Positions 52,154-64,000 of a DNA stretch of 64,000 bases are shown here, one piece after another (the stretch's first letter is position 1; each line of letters begins with the position of its first letter). Source of the stretch: Anastatus disparis (lineage: Eukaryota > Arthropoda > Insecta > Hymenoptera > Eupelmidae); assembly GCA_017163975.1 (NCBI GenBank), contig JAFFSR010000018.1, forward strand, positions 310,001-374,000, in the 5' to 3' direction. A program made the translations under genes and the position numbers. Below the pieces are notes generated by a model. It did no database searches and was not told where the DNA came from. It saw only the letters and a list, made by a program, of their open reading frames with translations.

Positions 52154-53848
52154 TATTGAAATGATCAACAGTTAGAATATTTAATTTAATACTTTATACC
52201 TCCAGCGAGTTGTTAACCAACAGATCAAATACAAATATTCACAAAATTTTTTCCAAAAAATAAGGCACCATGAACGAACAATTAAGAGCTATCTAGTAAA
52301 TTGTTGCTTAAAATGTTATTAAAAAAATGATTTATTTGCGATTACAATAAATACAGAATCAATACAAATGGTCTTTTTTGTACAAATAATAAAAAATTGT
52401 ATATCAATGAGACGGGGCAAAATTATACCAAATGATTCACACTAAAGAAATGTATGCTTAAAGGAATTCCAAAGTGAGACGGGGCAAAATTAAAAAGAAA
52501 ACATGTTTTAATATTGGCGAAGGGACTCCCGCTCGTAATTTCAAATTGGCCTAACTTGGTGTAGAAAAATCGTAATTGAACTCTGCGACTCTTAAATTAA
52601 AGAGGAAGAGTAGTGCTATAAGATGCAACTAAAAAAAAACTCCCAAAAAATTTTGTCTCTTCTGTACATAATCTCAAAAGTAGCCAAAAACGCCATTTTT
52701 TGGGTAAAAAACCTCAAATATCTCAAAATCCTGACGTGATAGAGCAATTCGGACCCCGGATTCGGATTCTACGCAAAAAATTACTTCGGAAATGACCCTC
52801 CACTTTTTGACAACAAAACCATGTTGGCCTGTGTTATTAATATCGATGTATTGATATAAAAATAATTTATCAAAACATGCGTTTATAATCTCAGAATTGT
52901 TTTTTTTAATTTTTAACAAAATCTGGTCAGATTCTGCCAAAAAAACGTCGCAATCACGTGAGGTTCCTGGGCAAGATAGGTTGAAAGAATCTGTCCAATG
53001 AACAGAATTTAGAATATTCTGGATAGATTAATGTTCTATTTTTTAACAAGGAGTAATGTAAACTTAATGTTAGAATCAAGTAAATTAAATAGTATTTATT
53101 ATTCTTCTCTGACTCAACTTTGAGATTGTTTAAAAAAGAAAAAGTGGTGAATTTTGTAGCGCAGATACATTTTTTAAATTATGAGTAAAGAGGCATAATA
53201 GATTTTGATTTAATTTCCTTAGAAAAGCTGAAGAATACCTGAAATGTTAGATAGTAATTTTTTAAAGACAGTTTTTTCAACAATTGTGGATTTTTAAGTG
53301 GTGGGGGTAGTCTAGATGTTCTTCAATAATTGGGGTTCCGGAAACGGAAAAGACTTGTAGTTAATATTACTTAAAAGGGTTATAAATTCTTTTTGTTTCC
53401 ATAGATTCAATTTCATTTTATTTTCAGTTTTCGACGGAAGCGATTTTTATGTTTCTATTTCTAGATTTCTACTAATTTTAAAGAGATGATTCTGAATAAA
53501 GGTATTCTAACTAATCATTTTCATTTACTTAGTATTTTTTGTTTTTGTTCACATTATTGTTCTTATTTTGACTATAAGACCAATAATATTTTTCAATTTG
53601 TTTATAATATATTGTACTTTTTTGATAACTGTTATAAATCATCATAATTATATTAGAATAATGATTTACATTATACACTCAATTTTTCGGGATTCAAAGA
53701 ATGTAATCTATCTTAATAAATTTAGAAATTTTATGCTATATTAACTATGAAATTTTGATAAATTTGTTTTCTAATACTTTTTATATACCCTTGGGTAAAA
53801 GAGCTATTTTTGCCTTAAAAATTAGGTTGACAAAAATTGGATTTTTAA

Positions 53849-53990
53849 CCCTCTGAGCGAGGAATACGTATTTTCGGCTCACTTTTACGAGCGTGAAATA
53901 GTACATTTTGGCTCACAAAAAGCATGCCAGAATGTACTATATTTCGCGCTCGTAAAAGTAAGCCAGAAATACGTATTTCTTGCCCCTGGG
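53849..53990. mobile_element. Short piggyBac-type foldback
   Basis: TTAA at 53845-53848 and 53991-53994, ends CCCTCTGAGCGAGG and CCCCTGGG; arms contain GAATACGTATTT and TTTTACGAGCG. Related GC-richer pieces continue to about 54145. Confidence 0.7.
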
Positions 53991-54145
53991 TTAAAAAATA
54001 GTATATGCATCACGGGCGTAATGGGGATTTTTGGCCCCTGTGTGAATTTGGCGCCTTTGTTTCGCTCAGGCGACAAACTCACAATCGGGCCAAAATACCC
54101 TAATTCGCGCTCTTGGTAAATAATGTACTATTTTGGCCCTGAGTC

Positions 54146-54920
54146 TAAAAAAATTAATTTTTTCTTATTAAAGAAAATTTTCCTTTTCAAAATACGGGAT
54201 GTGGATTTCTCTTTACATGTTAGAATCATTAATTTGTGTGAAAAAATAAATTTAATTAGGAAATGACAGATATATAAGACCTCGTAAATGATTTCTATAT
54301 ATAAGAATAAAAAATTTCGAAAAATCTAATAGGGTGTATGATTTATACAATTACCAATATTGTAATTTTTCAGATTTATTTTTTCAAAAATTTCTAAGAT
54401 GCCGTGGGAACTGAATCAGTGACTTTTAGTTTAGTGGCACTGTGGTGAGATCAGAGAATAAATAATGAATATTGTCTATGATTGTTCATATTTTTACTAT
54501 CTTTAAACCTTTGACTAATGAAAATTTTTAATTTAAAATAATAATTGACTAATAATAAAATTAATTTTTATATTAAATTATTTAAACCTTAGTAATTTAA
54601 AACCATGAGTATAGGAATGAGAATTTTTTTATATTTGTTTAATTATACATTGCATTCATAAAATCTATAACATATAAGAAGAGGTCACGTTTCTCCGTCC
54701 TTTACACCTTGTAAAACGAAATTGTTTACCGAAACCTCTATGTTATAAGTTCTTGAAGGTTTTTTTGAAAATGGAGCGATAAAATCAATTATTTCTCATT
54801 AATTAAAATATTGCTTTTTTTAATATGAGATGCAGCTTTCTCTTTTTTTTTCTAATATTATAGTATAATAGTTTTTGTAAATTAAGCAATACTTTGATTA
54901 GAAAAGGACATATATAATCA
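54146..54920. repeat. Degenerate pieces of the GAGGAGGTCG MITE family
   Basis: Two damaged copies can be followed: 54150-54290 (TTAGGAAATGACAGATATATAAGACCTC) and 54675-54920 (GAGGTCACGTTTCTCCGTCC ... TAGAAAAGGACATATATAA). The rest is AT-rich. Confidence 0.55.
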
Positions 54921-54986
54921 ACTTATGTTTTTGAATGTTATTTGCGATACTCACATTTGGTGCCAAGGTTCAGTACAATAACATGT

Positions 54987-55287
54987 ACACGGAAAACATT
55001 TCGCACGTACAGCGACGGTGATTAGGTTGTGCGGCACGATGCCGGCACTAGATTTCAAATGTCGAGATGGCGTAGCAGTCAAAGCTATAGCAACGCACGC
55101 TTAACGTATGTGACTCTGCTTGTTTTACACAGTAGCGCCCCTCGTGCATCTCGAGGCAAGCGTTGACATTCTACAGAGATAGCCACTGTAACGAAGTAAC
55201 ATCAACACCGTATTTTTCGGTGCCGATGCAGCAAACGCACGATGTCTCACAAGCACACTTCCTTAACGTGCCAAATGTTTTCTGTGT
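54987..55287. mobile_element. 301-bp MITE with ACACGGAAAACATTT ends
   Basis: Inverted ends ACACGGAAAACATTTCGCACGT and the near-complement at 55266-55287. The interior is much GC-richer than its surroundings and has no ORF. Confidence 0.65.
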
Positions 55288-55289
55288 AA

Positions 55290-55790
55290 GACGTTGAATT
55301 CACGGTGTCGAGACGCGAGTTTCAATGTGCGTACATTACTTATGACGGTAACTTAATAATAATTAATATAAAAATTGCACGCGTGGGGACCGAAAAATCG
55401 AGTGCCAGCTGCAGCTTTTGTGTATCGACATCACGTTTCATTAGACTTGTCATTATAGGGACATTGTTTACGGTAAAAAGGTTTTTCTGTGAGGAACTAA
55501 GACTCTTACAAAAAAGTACATAAAACTTAATATGACGTATTAAGTTATTGCAACAGAAAAGCTGCAACGGTTCAAAAGTTATGCCTAATTGAAAATTATT
55601 ACATATTTGTTAATTTTTCTAGCATATAACACATGATTAAATGTTTACGCTGTAAGTTAAATGATAATAAAATCCTATATTATATTAAAGTGAAACCACT
55701 TTTTTCCGTTTCTCCGGTTCTCTGCATTTGTTAAATGTGTCTAATCTTTTGGTAATGAGGTTAGCAATTTTTTATTGGGCCCTATATAAT
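55290..55790. other. No gene seen
   Basis: The frames of 72-75 codons here overlap on opposite strands and show no family signature. Confidence 0.4.
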
Positions 55791-55799
55791 TAGTCCTCA

Positions 55800-57000
55800 T
55801 TAGTCATAAGCATCTTTTTGGGCCATATTTTTTTGGGTCTTATATTTTTTTGGGCCTTTTATTTTCTTGCGCTCTATATTTTTTTAGGCCCAATATCTTT
55901 TTAGTCTCTATATTTTTTGGGGCTTTATATTTTTTGGGCCTTATATTTTCCTGCGCCCTATATTTTTTAAGCCCAATATTTTTTTTTAATTTATATTTTC
56001 TTGGATTCTATAATTTTTTTGGGTCCTATATTTTATTTAGCTCTATATTTTTCTGGACCTTATACTTTTTTGGGCCCAATATTTTTCTGGGCCGAATATT
56101 TTTTTGGGCTCTATATTTTCTTGGGTCCAATATTTTTTTGGGCCTAATATTTTTTTGGTCTCTATATATTTTGGGCTTTATATTTTTTAGGCCTTATATT
56201 TTTTTATGCCCTATATTTTTTTTGACTTTATATTTTTTCGGGCTCTATATTTTTTTAGGCCCAATATTTTTTTGGGCGTCATATTTTTTCTAAATTAATA
56301 TTTTCTTGGGTTTTATAATTTTTTTGGGTACTATATTTTATTTAGCTCTATTTTTCTGGGCCTCATATTTTTCAGGCTCTACATTTTTTTGAGTCTTATT
56401 TTCTTTGGGACTCATTTTTTTTGCCCTCTTATTTGTTGGCTTTCATAATTTTTTTGGTCCTATATTCCTCTAGGCCTCATATTTTTTTGGACCTACTTTT
56501 TTTCGAGTCCTATTTTCTTTAAGCCTCTAATTTTTTTGGGCCATTTATTATTCTGGGCCTTATTTTTTTTAACTTTTTTTTGGGTTTATATTTTTTTTTT
56601 AATCTTATATTTTTTTGGGCGCAATATTTTTTTTATTTTTATATTTTCTTGGTCTCTATATTTATTTGGGCTCAATATTTGTCTGATTCTTTTAATTTTT
56701 TGGGCCCGATATATTTTGATTCTTATATTTACTTAGGCTCTATATTTTTTTGATTCTTATATGTACTTGGGCGCAATTTTTTTTTCGTTATTATATTTTC
56801 TTGGTCTATATATTTATTGGGCCCAATATTTGTCTAATTCTTTTATTTTTTTTATTCTCATTTTACTTGAGTTCTATATTTTTTTGATTCTTATATTTTC
56901 TTGGCTCTATATTTTTTTGAGCCCAATACTTGAATAAAACATTTTTTTTTGGCCTAATATTTTTTTATCATATTTTCTTGGTCTCTATATTTTTTTGATT
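55800..57000. repeat. Minisatellite of GGGCC-plus-T-tract units
   Basis: About 55-60 degenerate units of 18-20 bp, roughly GGGCCCTATATTTTTTT, with variants GGGCCCAATATTTTT and GGTCTCTATATTTTCTT. The plus-strand reading frames rich in Phe, Gly, Leu and Ile are by-products of the repeat. Confidence 0.9.
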
Positions 57001-57647
57001 CTTATATTTACTTTGACGCCATATGTCGGGCTTTAAATTCTGCCATAATAAACTAAATATAACTGAATTTTCAATAATGTTCATACGGCTTCCACGTCGT
57101 ACAATAAGTAATGTTTGCCTGAAATCTCCTGATACAATTACAGTTTTACCACCGAAGGGTTGGTTCACATCGCATAAATCTTGAAAAAGACGATCAACTG
57201 CTTCAAAAGCAAATTTTTAAGGCATGGATATTGCATCCAAAATAATTATTTGTATTCCTTTTGTTTGCTTTCTGCAGAATTAGGCTCAACATTACAAGTT
57301 GTACAATCTGTTATATTTAACGCTAGTTTAAATGTTGTATGCATGGTTTTTCCATCTACTAATGAATTTGCTGCTGTAGCTGTCCAAGCTACACATGAAT
57401 AATGTATAGGATGATATTTAAAATAAACTATTAAAACGTTAAGTGAATAACTTTTTCTACTTCCACCTGGTCCTTCTATAAAAATATATTTTTCTTTACT
57501 TAGGTTGTTTGAACTTTTTATAGTAGAGTTGAATATTTGCCTTTGTTTATTATTTAAAGAATTTATTTTCATTTCTAATTCATTAAGAATATTATTATTA
57601 TGATTTAAAATTGTTTGATTATTATCTTCTTCTATAAATGTGCTTAA

Positions 57648-58197
57648 GGAGGTTAGTGCGCACAGGACCGTATCTACTCAGGGCCCCGCAATAAGGAACA
57701 AAATATTATTTTTTTATTATAAATTATTTTCATAAAAAGTGTAAATAATTTATTATTATAGTTGTAACTTCAATTATATTTAACTCAGTTTAACAAAAAT
57801 TCTGTTTATATACGCACACCTTCCCCTCTCGTGTTTTACACGATGAAAACTTCGGTGAGATAGTCCATTAAATTGCTATATCTACGAAACTATGAAGCTA
57901 GGCCTTCTGAAATTTTAATATTATATTCTAATTATAATTGTTAAAAACATGTCAGTTTTTTGGTTTATTCTTAAGAAAATTTTCAGGGTTATCGATGAAA
58001 ACGTTTGCTTTTTTCTGTCTCATACCAACCTTCCCATAAGACGCTGTGTTAAATTTTCGAACTTTCAGACTTCACATCTCGGCTTCGGTGAAGCTAAGCT
58101 ATCTGAAATTTTAATATGATATGTAAAATAGTGCTATTTTTATTGCCTTTTAATTTTAAGATATTCTTAAGAAATCGGGATATCGCACTAACCCCCT
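57648..58197. mobile_element. 550-bp insertion inside the Helitron gene
   Basis: Ends GGAGGTTAGTGCGCA and GATATCGCACTAACCCC are inverted. The Helitron protein frame stops at one side and resumes at the other, which defines the insertion to within a few bases. Confidence 0.7.
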
Positions 58198-58753
58198 CAA
58201 GCTAGGTAAATTAAAATCGTTTAAAGAAAATTTATTGACTTTTAAATTATTGTTAATAACATTCAATGCAAGATTTTTACCTATATTTTTTTCGTATTTA
58301 GGATGGTATAACTGATCTTTATATTTTTCATATGAATCTTGTGCATTTATAGGATTATGAAAAACGCAATTGAAAACAAATAATTCATAAAGAATATAAA
58401 GGAATTCTGTTGAAGATGCTTCTTTCAAACATCTATCCCATTCTTCATCTTCATTAATTAATTGTTTTGCATTAGCTGCCTCATAGAACGAATTGTACAT
58501 CACATCATTAACAGTACGCAAAGCTTCAAAAGATGTGGCTCCTTTAACATGTAATAGTAATAACCTAATGAAATGATGTTCTCTATCTTTCGGACTTACT
58601 AAGTACATTCTACTAAGTATTGGTTTTCTTTTTTTCTTTTATTCCACTTTTTCAGTTTTTCATCTAATGTATAAAAATTTGGTATTTCTGAATACAAGTA
58701 ATTTCGTGCTTCAAAATCTTTACTATTCAATTCAAAATATGCTGTTAATGTTG

Positions 58754-59930
58754 ATTAGGAACGCTTGGCCGAAAGCTATTTGGCCGAAAGTTATTTGACG
58801 AAAAGGGTCGTTTGATAAAAGGAATATTTGCTTGAATACATAATAATCACTGTTAAATGCACAATATACTTTAGCATTTAGCAGTATGATATTATTTAAT
58901 ACTCCACAATATTCAAGAACAATAAAGTAAAGTTATTATTTATTCAAAAAAATGCATTGAAATTGTTATACACGGATCTTGCTGGTTATCCGGCGCACTT
59001 CGCGGTTGGTTATTGACAGTATATATTACAAATAACACGTTTATCACAAAAAATGTATGCGGAAATTGTTATACATAGAACTTGCTGGTTATCCAGCGCA
59101 CATCACGGTTGGTTATTGACAGTATATATTATATATACCACGTTTATCACAAGAAATGTATGTGGAAATTGTTACACATACAATTTTCTGGTTATCCGGC
59201 GCACATCGCGATTGGTTATTGACAGTATATATCACAAATAACACGTTAATCACAAAAATAGTATGTGAAAATTGTTATACATAGAACTTGCTGGTTATTC
59301 GGCGCACATTGCGGTTGGTTATTGACAGTATATATTACAAATACCACGTTTATCACAAGAAATGTATGTGGAAATTGTTATACATAGAAATTTCTGGTTA
59401 CCCGGCGTACATTGCGGTTGGTTATTGACAGTATATATTACAAATAACACGTTAATCATAAAGGATGTATGTGGAAATTGTTATACATAGAACTTGCTGG
59501 TTATCCGGCGCACATCGCGTGTGGTTATTGACAGTATACATTAAAAATAACACGTTAATCACAAGAAATGTATGTAGAAATTGTTATACATAGAACTTGT
59601 GGTTGGTTATTGACAGTATATATTACAAATAACACGTTAATCATAAAGAATGTATGTGGAAATTGTTATACATAGAACTTGCTGGTTATCCGGCGCACAT
59701 CGCGTGTGGTTATTAACAGTATACATTACAAATAACACGTTAATCACAAAAAATGTATGTAGAAATTGTTATACATAGAACTTGCTGGTTATTCAACGCA
59801 AATCGCGAATGTCCCTTTCGGCCAAATACCTTTCGACCGAATGTACCATTCGGCCAAATGACTCATTCGGCGAAATGACTTTCGGCCAAATGGGATTCGG
59901 CCAAGTGGAATTCGGCGAAGTGTCCTGTTA
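58754..59930. mobile_element. CGGCCGAA-rich element carrying a tandem array, inside the Helitron
   Basis: A 1177-bp insertion flanked by the direct duplication CTGTTAATGTTG (58742-58753 and 59931-59942). Ends are packed with TTTGGCCGAA and TTCGGCCAAATG boxes in opposite orientation. The middle is the 104-bp tandem array. No ORF. Confidence 0.75.
58955..59800. repeat. 104-bp tandem repeat, about eight units
   Basis: Each unit contains GGAAATTGTTATACATAGAA, CTTGCTGGTTATCCGGCGCA and GGTTATTGACAGTATATATT. One unit has an internal deletion (near 59590). Confidence 0.9.
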
Positions 59931-61194
59931 CTGTTAATGTTGTTCCCACATTTTTTTACATGATCATTTGTTCTTTTCCTTCTTTGAAAAATACGTTTTG
60001 TTGATTTTCTTTATGAACGCTTAGACGTTTTATAGTATGTGAAATAACATGTAAAGGATATTCTCATAATCTGAGCATTGCTTGAGGTGAACATAAATAT
60101 CGTGTATTAATATATTGTTGGGTTTTGTCATATTCATATTCAACATTTTCACGATTGTCATTTTGAAAAGTGTCTTTATTTTCTGATTGAAATCCACACT
60201 TACTTGATGTATTTTAATGTATGCACAATCATGACCTTTATAGCAGTATTTGAATAAATATTTAATGCAGTGTACAGTGGAACAAACTTCTACGTTTATG
60301 TGTGCATTAAATTTCAATAATAAGTAAGGATTATAAGAAGCAACGAAACCATTATCTGCAATTCTTTCTGTAAATTTATTTTTGAGAATTATATGGACGC
60401 CATCATTTTTACGTTTGTATAGTGGATATCCAGTAGATTTAAATGTTGTTTTATTATTGAATTTTCTTGGAAAATTTTCATTGTTTCGTATTTTTATCTA
60501 TACACGGACAATTTATATTTTGCATACCATAGGGACCGCGTATAATAAATTGTTTAACAATACTATATAATTTGCGATAAATATCTCTATTTGGGATTTC
60601 TGCACTTATTATTTTATCAACTTTTTTGGGAATATCAAATTTATCATTTCTATCGAAGAGTAAGTTGTTACTAACATATGCATATGTGGTAATCCTCGTT
60701 TTTGAAAATCAATTACATAACTATATGCAATACATTTTCCTAATATTCCCTTTTTTATCACTAAAATTTTGAATTCCTCTACTTTTTGATATAATACTTT
60801 TGTTATAATATCTAGTCTATCTATTGCATTTTCCTAAACTTGCAAGTTTTCAGTTATTTCTTTCCAATGTGGATTGCAGGTCATAGTTACAAAAAGGTCA
60901 GGTTTACCACGATAATTTATAGATGTCATTGAGTCAATATAATTTTGTTTTAAAAATCGTGGATTTGCTGTAAAGTTTGATGGTAATATGACCATTTTTT
61001 CAATTTTTGGAAAATCTAACTTTTTTATATATGATTTCATTTTTGTTATGAAAAATGCTATGAATTAATTGTTATATGATAAATAAATAATAATAAAATT
61101 TGTAAAAATAATATAACGATAAACAGCGGTTATTTTCGGCAATTATACATATATATATATAGTCCCATATATATATATATATATATATATATAT

Positions 61195-62217
61195 GGGACA
61201 TTTCACACCAGCTAGAAGAGCAAAAAAATAAAAATCGCTTAAACTCTGAGAATATATTCTGTTTGTTACCCAAAATGTGTAAAAAAGTTTTCAAGAATTT
61301 AGATTGGAAGGATCAAGAGCCATAGATCCTTAAAATTTGGAAATTTTTCAAAATTTTGGAAAAGTACCAACTTTATGATTTTTTTTCTGGAAATCCTGAT
61401 GTTTTAGAGAGAAATTCATAAGAATACTTCTTGTTGTAAATGAACAGAAGAGCTAGCATGATTTTTTACAGACCTAAATTTTGAAGTTTTCTATTGGTTC
61501 TTACATGTATTACATGATAACTGAAATTACTCATTGTTTGCCACTTCAGAAATTGCTTTTTGAGGGCTTATTTTCTTCTATTTTTTATTAACTTCAAAAT
61601 AAATTTTCGATTGTGTAAAAAAGAGCCACCAATAAGGAGTTATGGCAGTTTGAAATATATATTTTAATGTATGATTTATTTTTCATATTGAATATAAATG
61701 TATATTTTCATGTATGATTAATTATTATATTGAAAATAAATTATACATGAGAATATATATTTTAAACTGTCATAACTCCTTATTGATGGCTCTGACTTAC
61801 ATGATCAAAAATTCATTTTAAAGTTCATGTAAAATAGAAAAAAATAAGCCCACGAGAAGAAATTTCTTAAGTCGCGAACAATGAGTAATTTCAATTACCA
61901 TGTAATACATAAAGAACCAATAGAAAACTTCAAAATTCAGGTCTGTAAAGAAACATGCTAACTCTACTAATTTACAACAAGAAGTATTCTTGTCAATCTC
62001 TCTCCAAAACATCAGGGTTTTCAGGAAAAAAATGATTAAGTTGGGACGTTTCCAAAAATTTTTAAAAATTTCCAAATTTCAAGGATGTATGCTCTTGATC
62101 CTTCGAATCTAAATCCTTGAAAATTTTTTTACATCTTTTGGATAACAAAAAGAATATATTCTTAGAGTTTCAGAGATTTTTATTTTCTGCTCTTTCAGTT
62201 GGTGTGAAATGTCCCAC
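61195..62217. mobile_element. 1-kb foldback element
   Basis: Ends GGGACATTTCACACCAGCT and TTGGTGTGAAATGTCCC; arms pair over about 480 bp each around an AT-rich centre near 61680-61750. (TA)n runs lie just outside both ends (61150-61195, 62222-62262), consistent with insertion into TA repeats. A single arm is at 36640-37160. Confidence 0.85.
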
Positions 62218-62218
62218 G

Positions 62219-62264
<46 letters not shown>

Positions 62265-62619
62265 ATCATTAAAAAAAGTTTGTTGTAAAAAGAACTAAAA
62301 TGAAAATTATTTTGAGTTATTTCTAATAATTGTATTCTTAGATAATTGATAATAGTGAATAAATTGTATTCTTCAATTTCTTCACAGTTATTTACGAATA
62401 TTTGCAGTATTGACATTTAAAAAGTGTATAAATGATAAGAAACAATTGACTTTCCAAACTTTTAGGGTAGGCCAGAATGTGCTATTTTGCTTTATTTTTT
62501 TTTAAATGAATTTTTGCTTTCTCATAGAGAAAGCATTGTATCGGTAAAAAAAATTTTTTTCTATTTTTTTTATTAATTTGTACATATTTAGACTCAGGGA
62601 GTCGAAAAAAGTGGTTTCC

Positions 62620-64000
62620 AGAAAATGTCTGTATGTATGTGTGTGTATGTGTGTGTGTATGTATTCAGTACGCCAATAAGATCTCGAGAACTACTCGATG
62701 GATTAACTTCAAATTTTGCATGCAATTTATTTTTTTGTCTAACTGGGGGGGAAGCTATTGAAAATTGATCTTCTTAGCTCAGTTTTTTTTAGAGCCACTT
62801 TGAGAATTTTTCATTTATTTTTTATTTTACGACAACTATTCGATAAATTTGCTTCTAAATTTGTATGCAAGTTATTCGCTATTGTCTTAAGAAAACAAGC
62901 TTTGGAACACTTATTTTCTCAGCGTAGTTTTAATTTTAGAGCATTTTGAAAATTTTCGAAAAAATCTCTATTTTTCATTTTTTTTCTATTACACAAAAAC
63001 CATTCGATAGATTTGCTTGAAAATTTTTATGGAAATCAGATGCAATGGCCTAAATAAAATAAGCTTTGAAAAACTTATTTTCTCAGTGCAGTTTTAATTT
63101 TAGAGCATTTTGAAAATTTTGAATAAAATTTTTCTAATTTTTTTTATATTTTTCGTAAACTACTCGATGAAGGAGCTTCAAATTATGTATGGGAATTATT
63201 TATGATTGTCAAAATAAAATGAACTTTTGAAAACTAATTTTCTTCAATTTTCTTAGCGCACATTTAATTTTAGAGCATTTGGAAAATTTTGAAAAAATTT
63301 TTTATTTTTAATTTCTTTTCTATTGCACAAAAATCACTCGATAAACTTGCTCAAAAATTTTCATGCAAATTATTTACTATTATCTGAATAAATCAAGCTT
63401 TGGAAAACTTATGTTTTTAGCGCAGTTTTAATTTTAGAGCATTTTGAAAATTTTGGAAAAAATGTTCATATTTCATTTTTTTTCTATTACACAAAAGCTA
63501 TTCGATAGATTTGCTAAAAAATTTTCGTACAAATTATTTGTTATTGCCTAATTAAAGCAAGCCTGGAAAAACTTATTTTCTTAGCGCAGTTTTAATTTTA
63601 GAGCATTTTGTAAATTTTGAATAGAATTCAATTTATTTTTTGGTATTTCACGTAAACTACTCGATGAAGTAGCTTAAAATTATGTATAGAAATTATTTAC
63701 GATTGCCTAAATAAAATGAACTTTTGAAAACTGATTTTCTTAGCGTAGTTGTAACGTTAAAGCATTTTGAAAATTTTAAAACAATGTTTATTTTTCAATT
63801 ATTTGGTATTTTTCGTAAACTATTCGATGAAAATATTCCAAAATTTGTATGCAAGTTATTGGCTATAGTGTTAAGAAGACAAGCTTGGGAAAATTAATTT
63901 TATAAACGCATTTTTAATTTTAGAGCATCATAAAATCACATTATGCAAATGGCAAAAGTAAGAAAGAGTAAAATTCATATAGTTTTCGAAGGTATTAAGA
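62620..64000. repeat. About 160-bp satellite array, running off the window
   Basis: After a TG-rich entry (62627-62660) a unit of about 160-165 bp repeats roughly eight times. Landmarks are ACTACTCGATGA, AAGCTTTGGAAAACTTATTTTC and TTTTAATTTTAGAGCATTTTG, the last at about 62930, 63095, 63258, 63425, 63590, 63755 and 63915. It continues past 64000. Confidence 0.85.

Larger units (their letters stand above)
49643..52835 (-). mobile_element. 3.2-kb DNA transposon with 300-bp inverted repeats
   Basis: Ends ACACAGGCC and GGCCTGTGT; arms pair from about 49643-49960 with 52540-52835 (GGGTCATTTCCGAAGTAATTT and its complement). One gene on the minus strand. Superfamily not assigned. Confidence 0.8.
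48245..53530. repeat. Large inverted repeat enclosing several transposons
   Basis: Sequence at 48245-48380 plus 48970-49200 is mirrored at 53045-53530 (for example AACAATCTCAAAGTTG on the left and CAACTTTGAGATTGTTT on the right). The Penelope-like fragment splits the left arm. Between the arms lie the 49239 MITE and the 49643 DNA transposon. Confidence 0.65.
56968..61040 (-). pseudogene. Helitron Rep/helicase, broken with nested insertions
   Basis: Read downward from 61040: the Rep part with PKIEKMVILPSNFTANPRF and KPDLFVTMTCNPHWKEI; then 60317-60030 with FNAHINVEVCSTVHCIKYLFKYCYKGHD; then, after a 1.2-kb insertion, 58608-58200 with HFIRLLLLHVKGATSFEALRTVN; then, after a second insertion, the PIF1-type helicase with LNNKQRQIF, a Walker A-like GPGGSRKSY and GKTMHTTFKLAL, and finally PFGGKTVIVSGDFRQTL. 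The Walker A lacks the usual Gly-Lys-Thr form, so it is probably inactive. Rep HUH residues were not found. Confidence 0.85.

Noticed and set aside
53885..54082. 65-codon minus-strand ORF
   Set aside because: Lies across the piggyBac-type foldback; an accident of its GC-richer arms.
55850..56736. Phe/Gly/Leu/Ile-rich ORFs resembling a membrane protein
   Set aside because: They are translations of the GGGCC/T-tract minisatellite; other frames of the same array are similarly open.

Overview
This is AT-rich eukaryotic nuclear DNA, most likely from an insect. The support is one intron-containing host gene (last three coding exons of a TBC1D22-type Rab GAP, minus strand, 47330-48102), arthropod-type core promoters (TATA about 32 nt before a TCAGT initiator) and a dense mix of insect-type transposons. 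A hymenopteran is plausible but unproven; no single feature fixes the species.

Layout. 0-7.7 kb: Tc1-like DNA, including a complete 2.44-kb element with a broken transposase, lying inside inverted duplications, then a Ty1/copia 3' end and TTAA-flanked foldback elements. 8.3-15.4 kb: an unusual unit. A 188-aa intact ORF (minus, 8758-9324) has its own TATA/initiator and, about 20 nt after its stop, stem-loops like those at histone mRNA 3' ends. Facing it on the plus strand are three or four repeated promoter modules and several small RNA-type hairpins, split by a 3.8-kb transposon rich in GAAGCTTCC motifs. 17.5-30.3 kb: a degraded Polinton/adintovirus-like endogenous virus with protein-primed-type DNA polymerase B, retroviral-type integrase joined to an IAP-type RING, packaging ATPase, a PLA2/basic core/cysteine protease gene, minor and major capsid proteins, and two small accessory families in several copies. 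Its capsid genes are the best preserved; its replication genes are heavily damaged.

30.3-64 kb: transposon-dominated DNA. It includes a 5'-truncated I-clade non-LTR element, a 3.9-kb DNA transposon with very long terminal inverted repeats, the TBC1D22 exons, a Penelope-like 3' end with a candidate hammerhead ribozyme, a 3.2-kb DNA transposon inside a larger inverted repeat, a 1.2-kb minisatellite built on GGGCC-plus-T-tract units, a broken Helitron with two nested insertions, large foldback elements and the start of an approximately 160-bp satellite array.

How the parts relate. The viral block reads as one integrated element: outward-facing gene groups share nearly identical TATA/TCAGT spacing, and a separate conserved promoter-like motif recurs three times. 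A small protein family found twice in the viral block also occurs twice, as an inverted pair, at the left edge of the window, so the left edge may carry debris of related elements.
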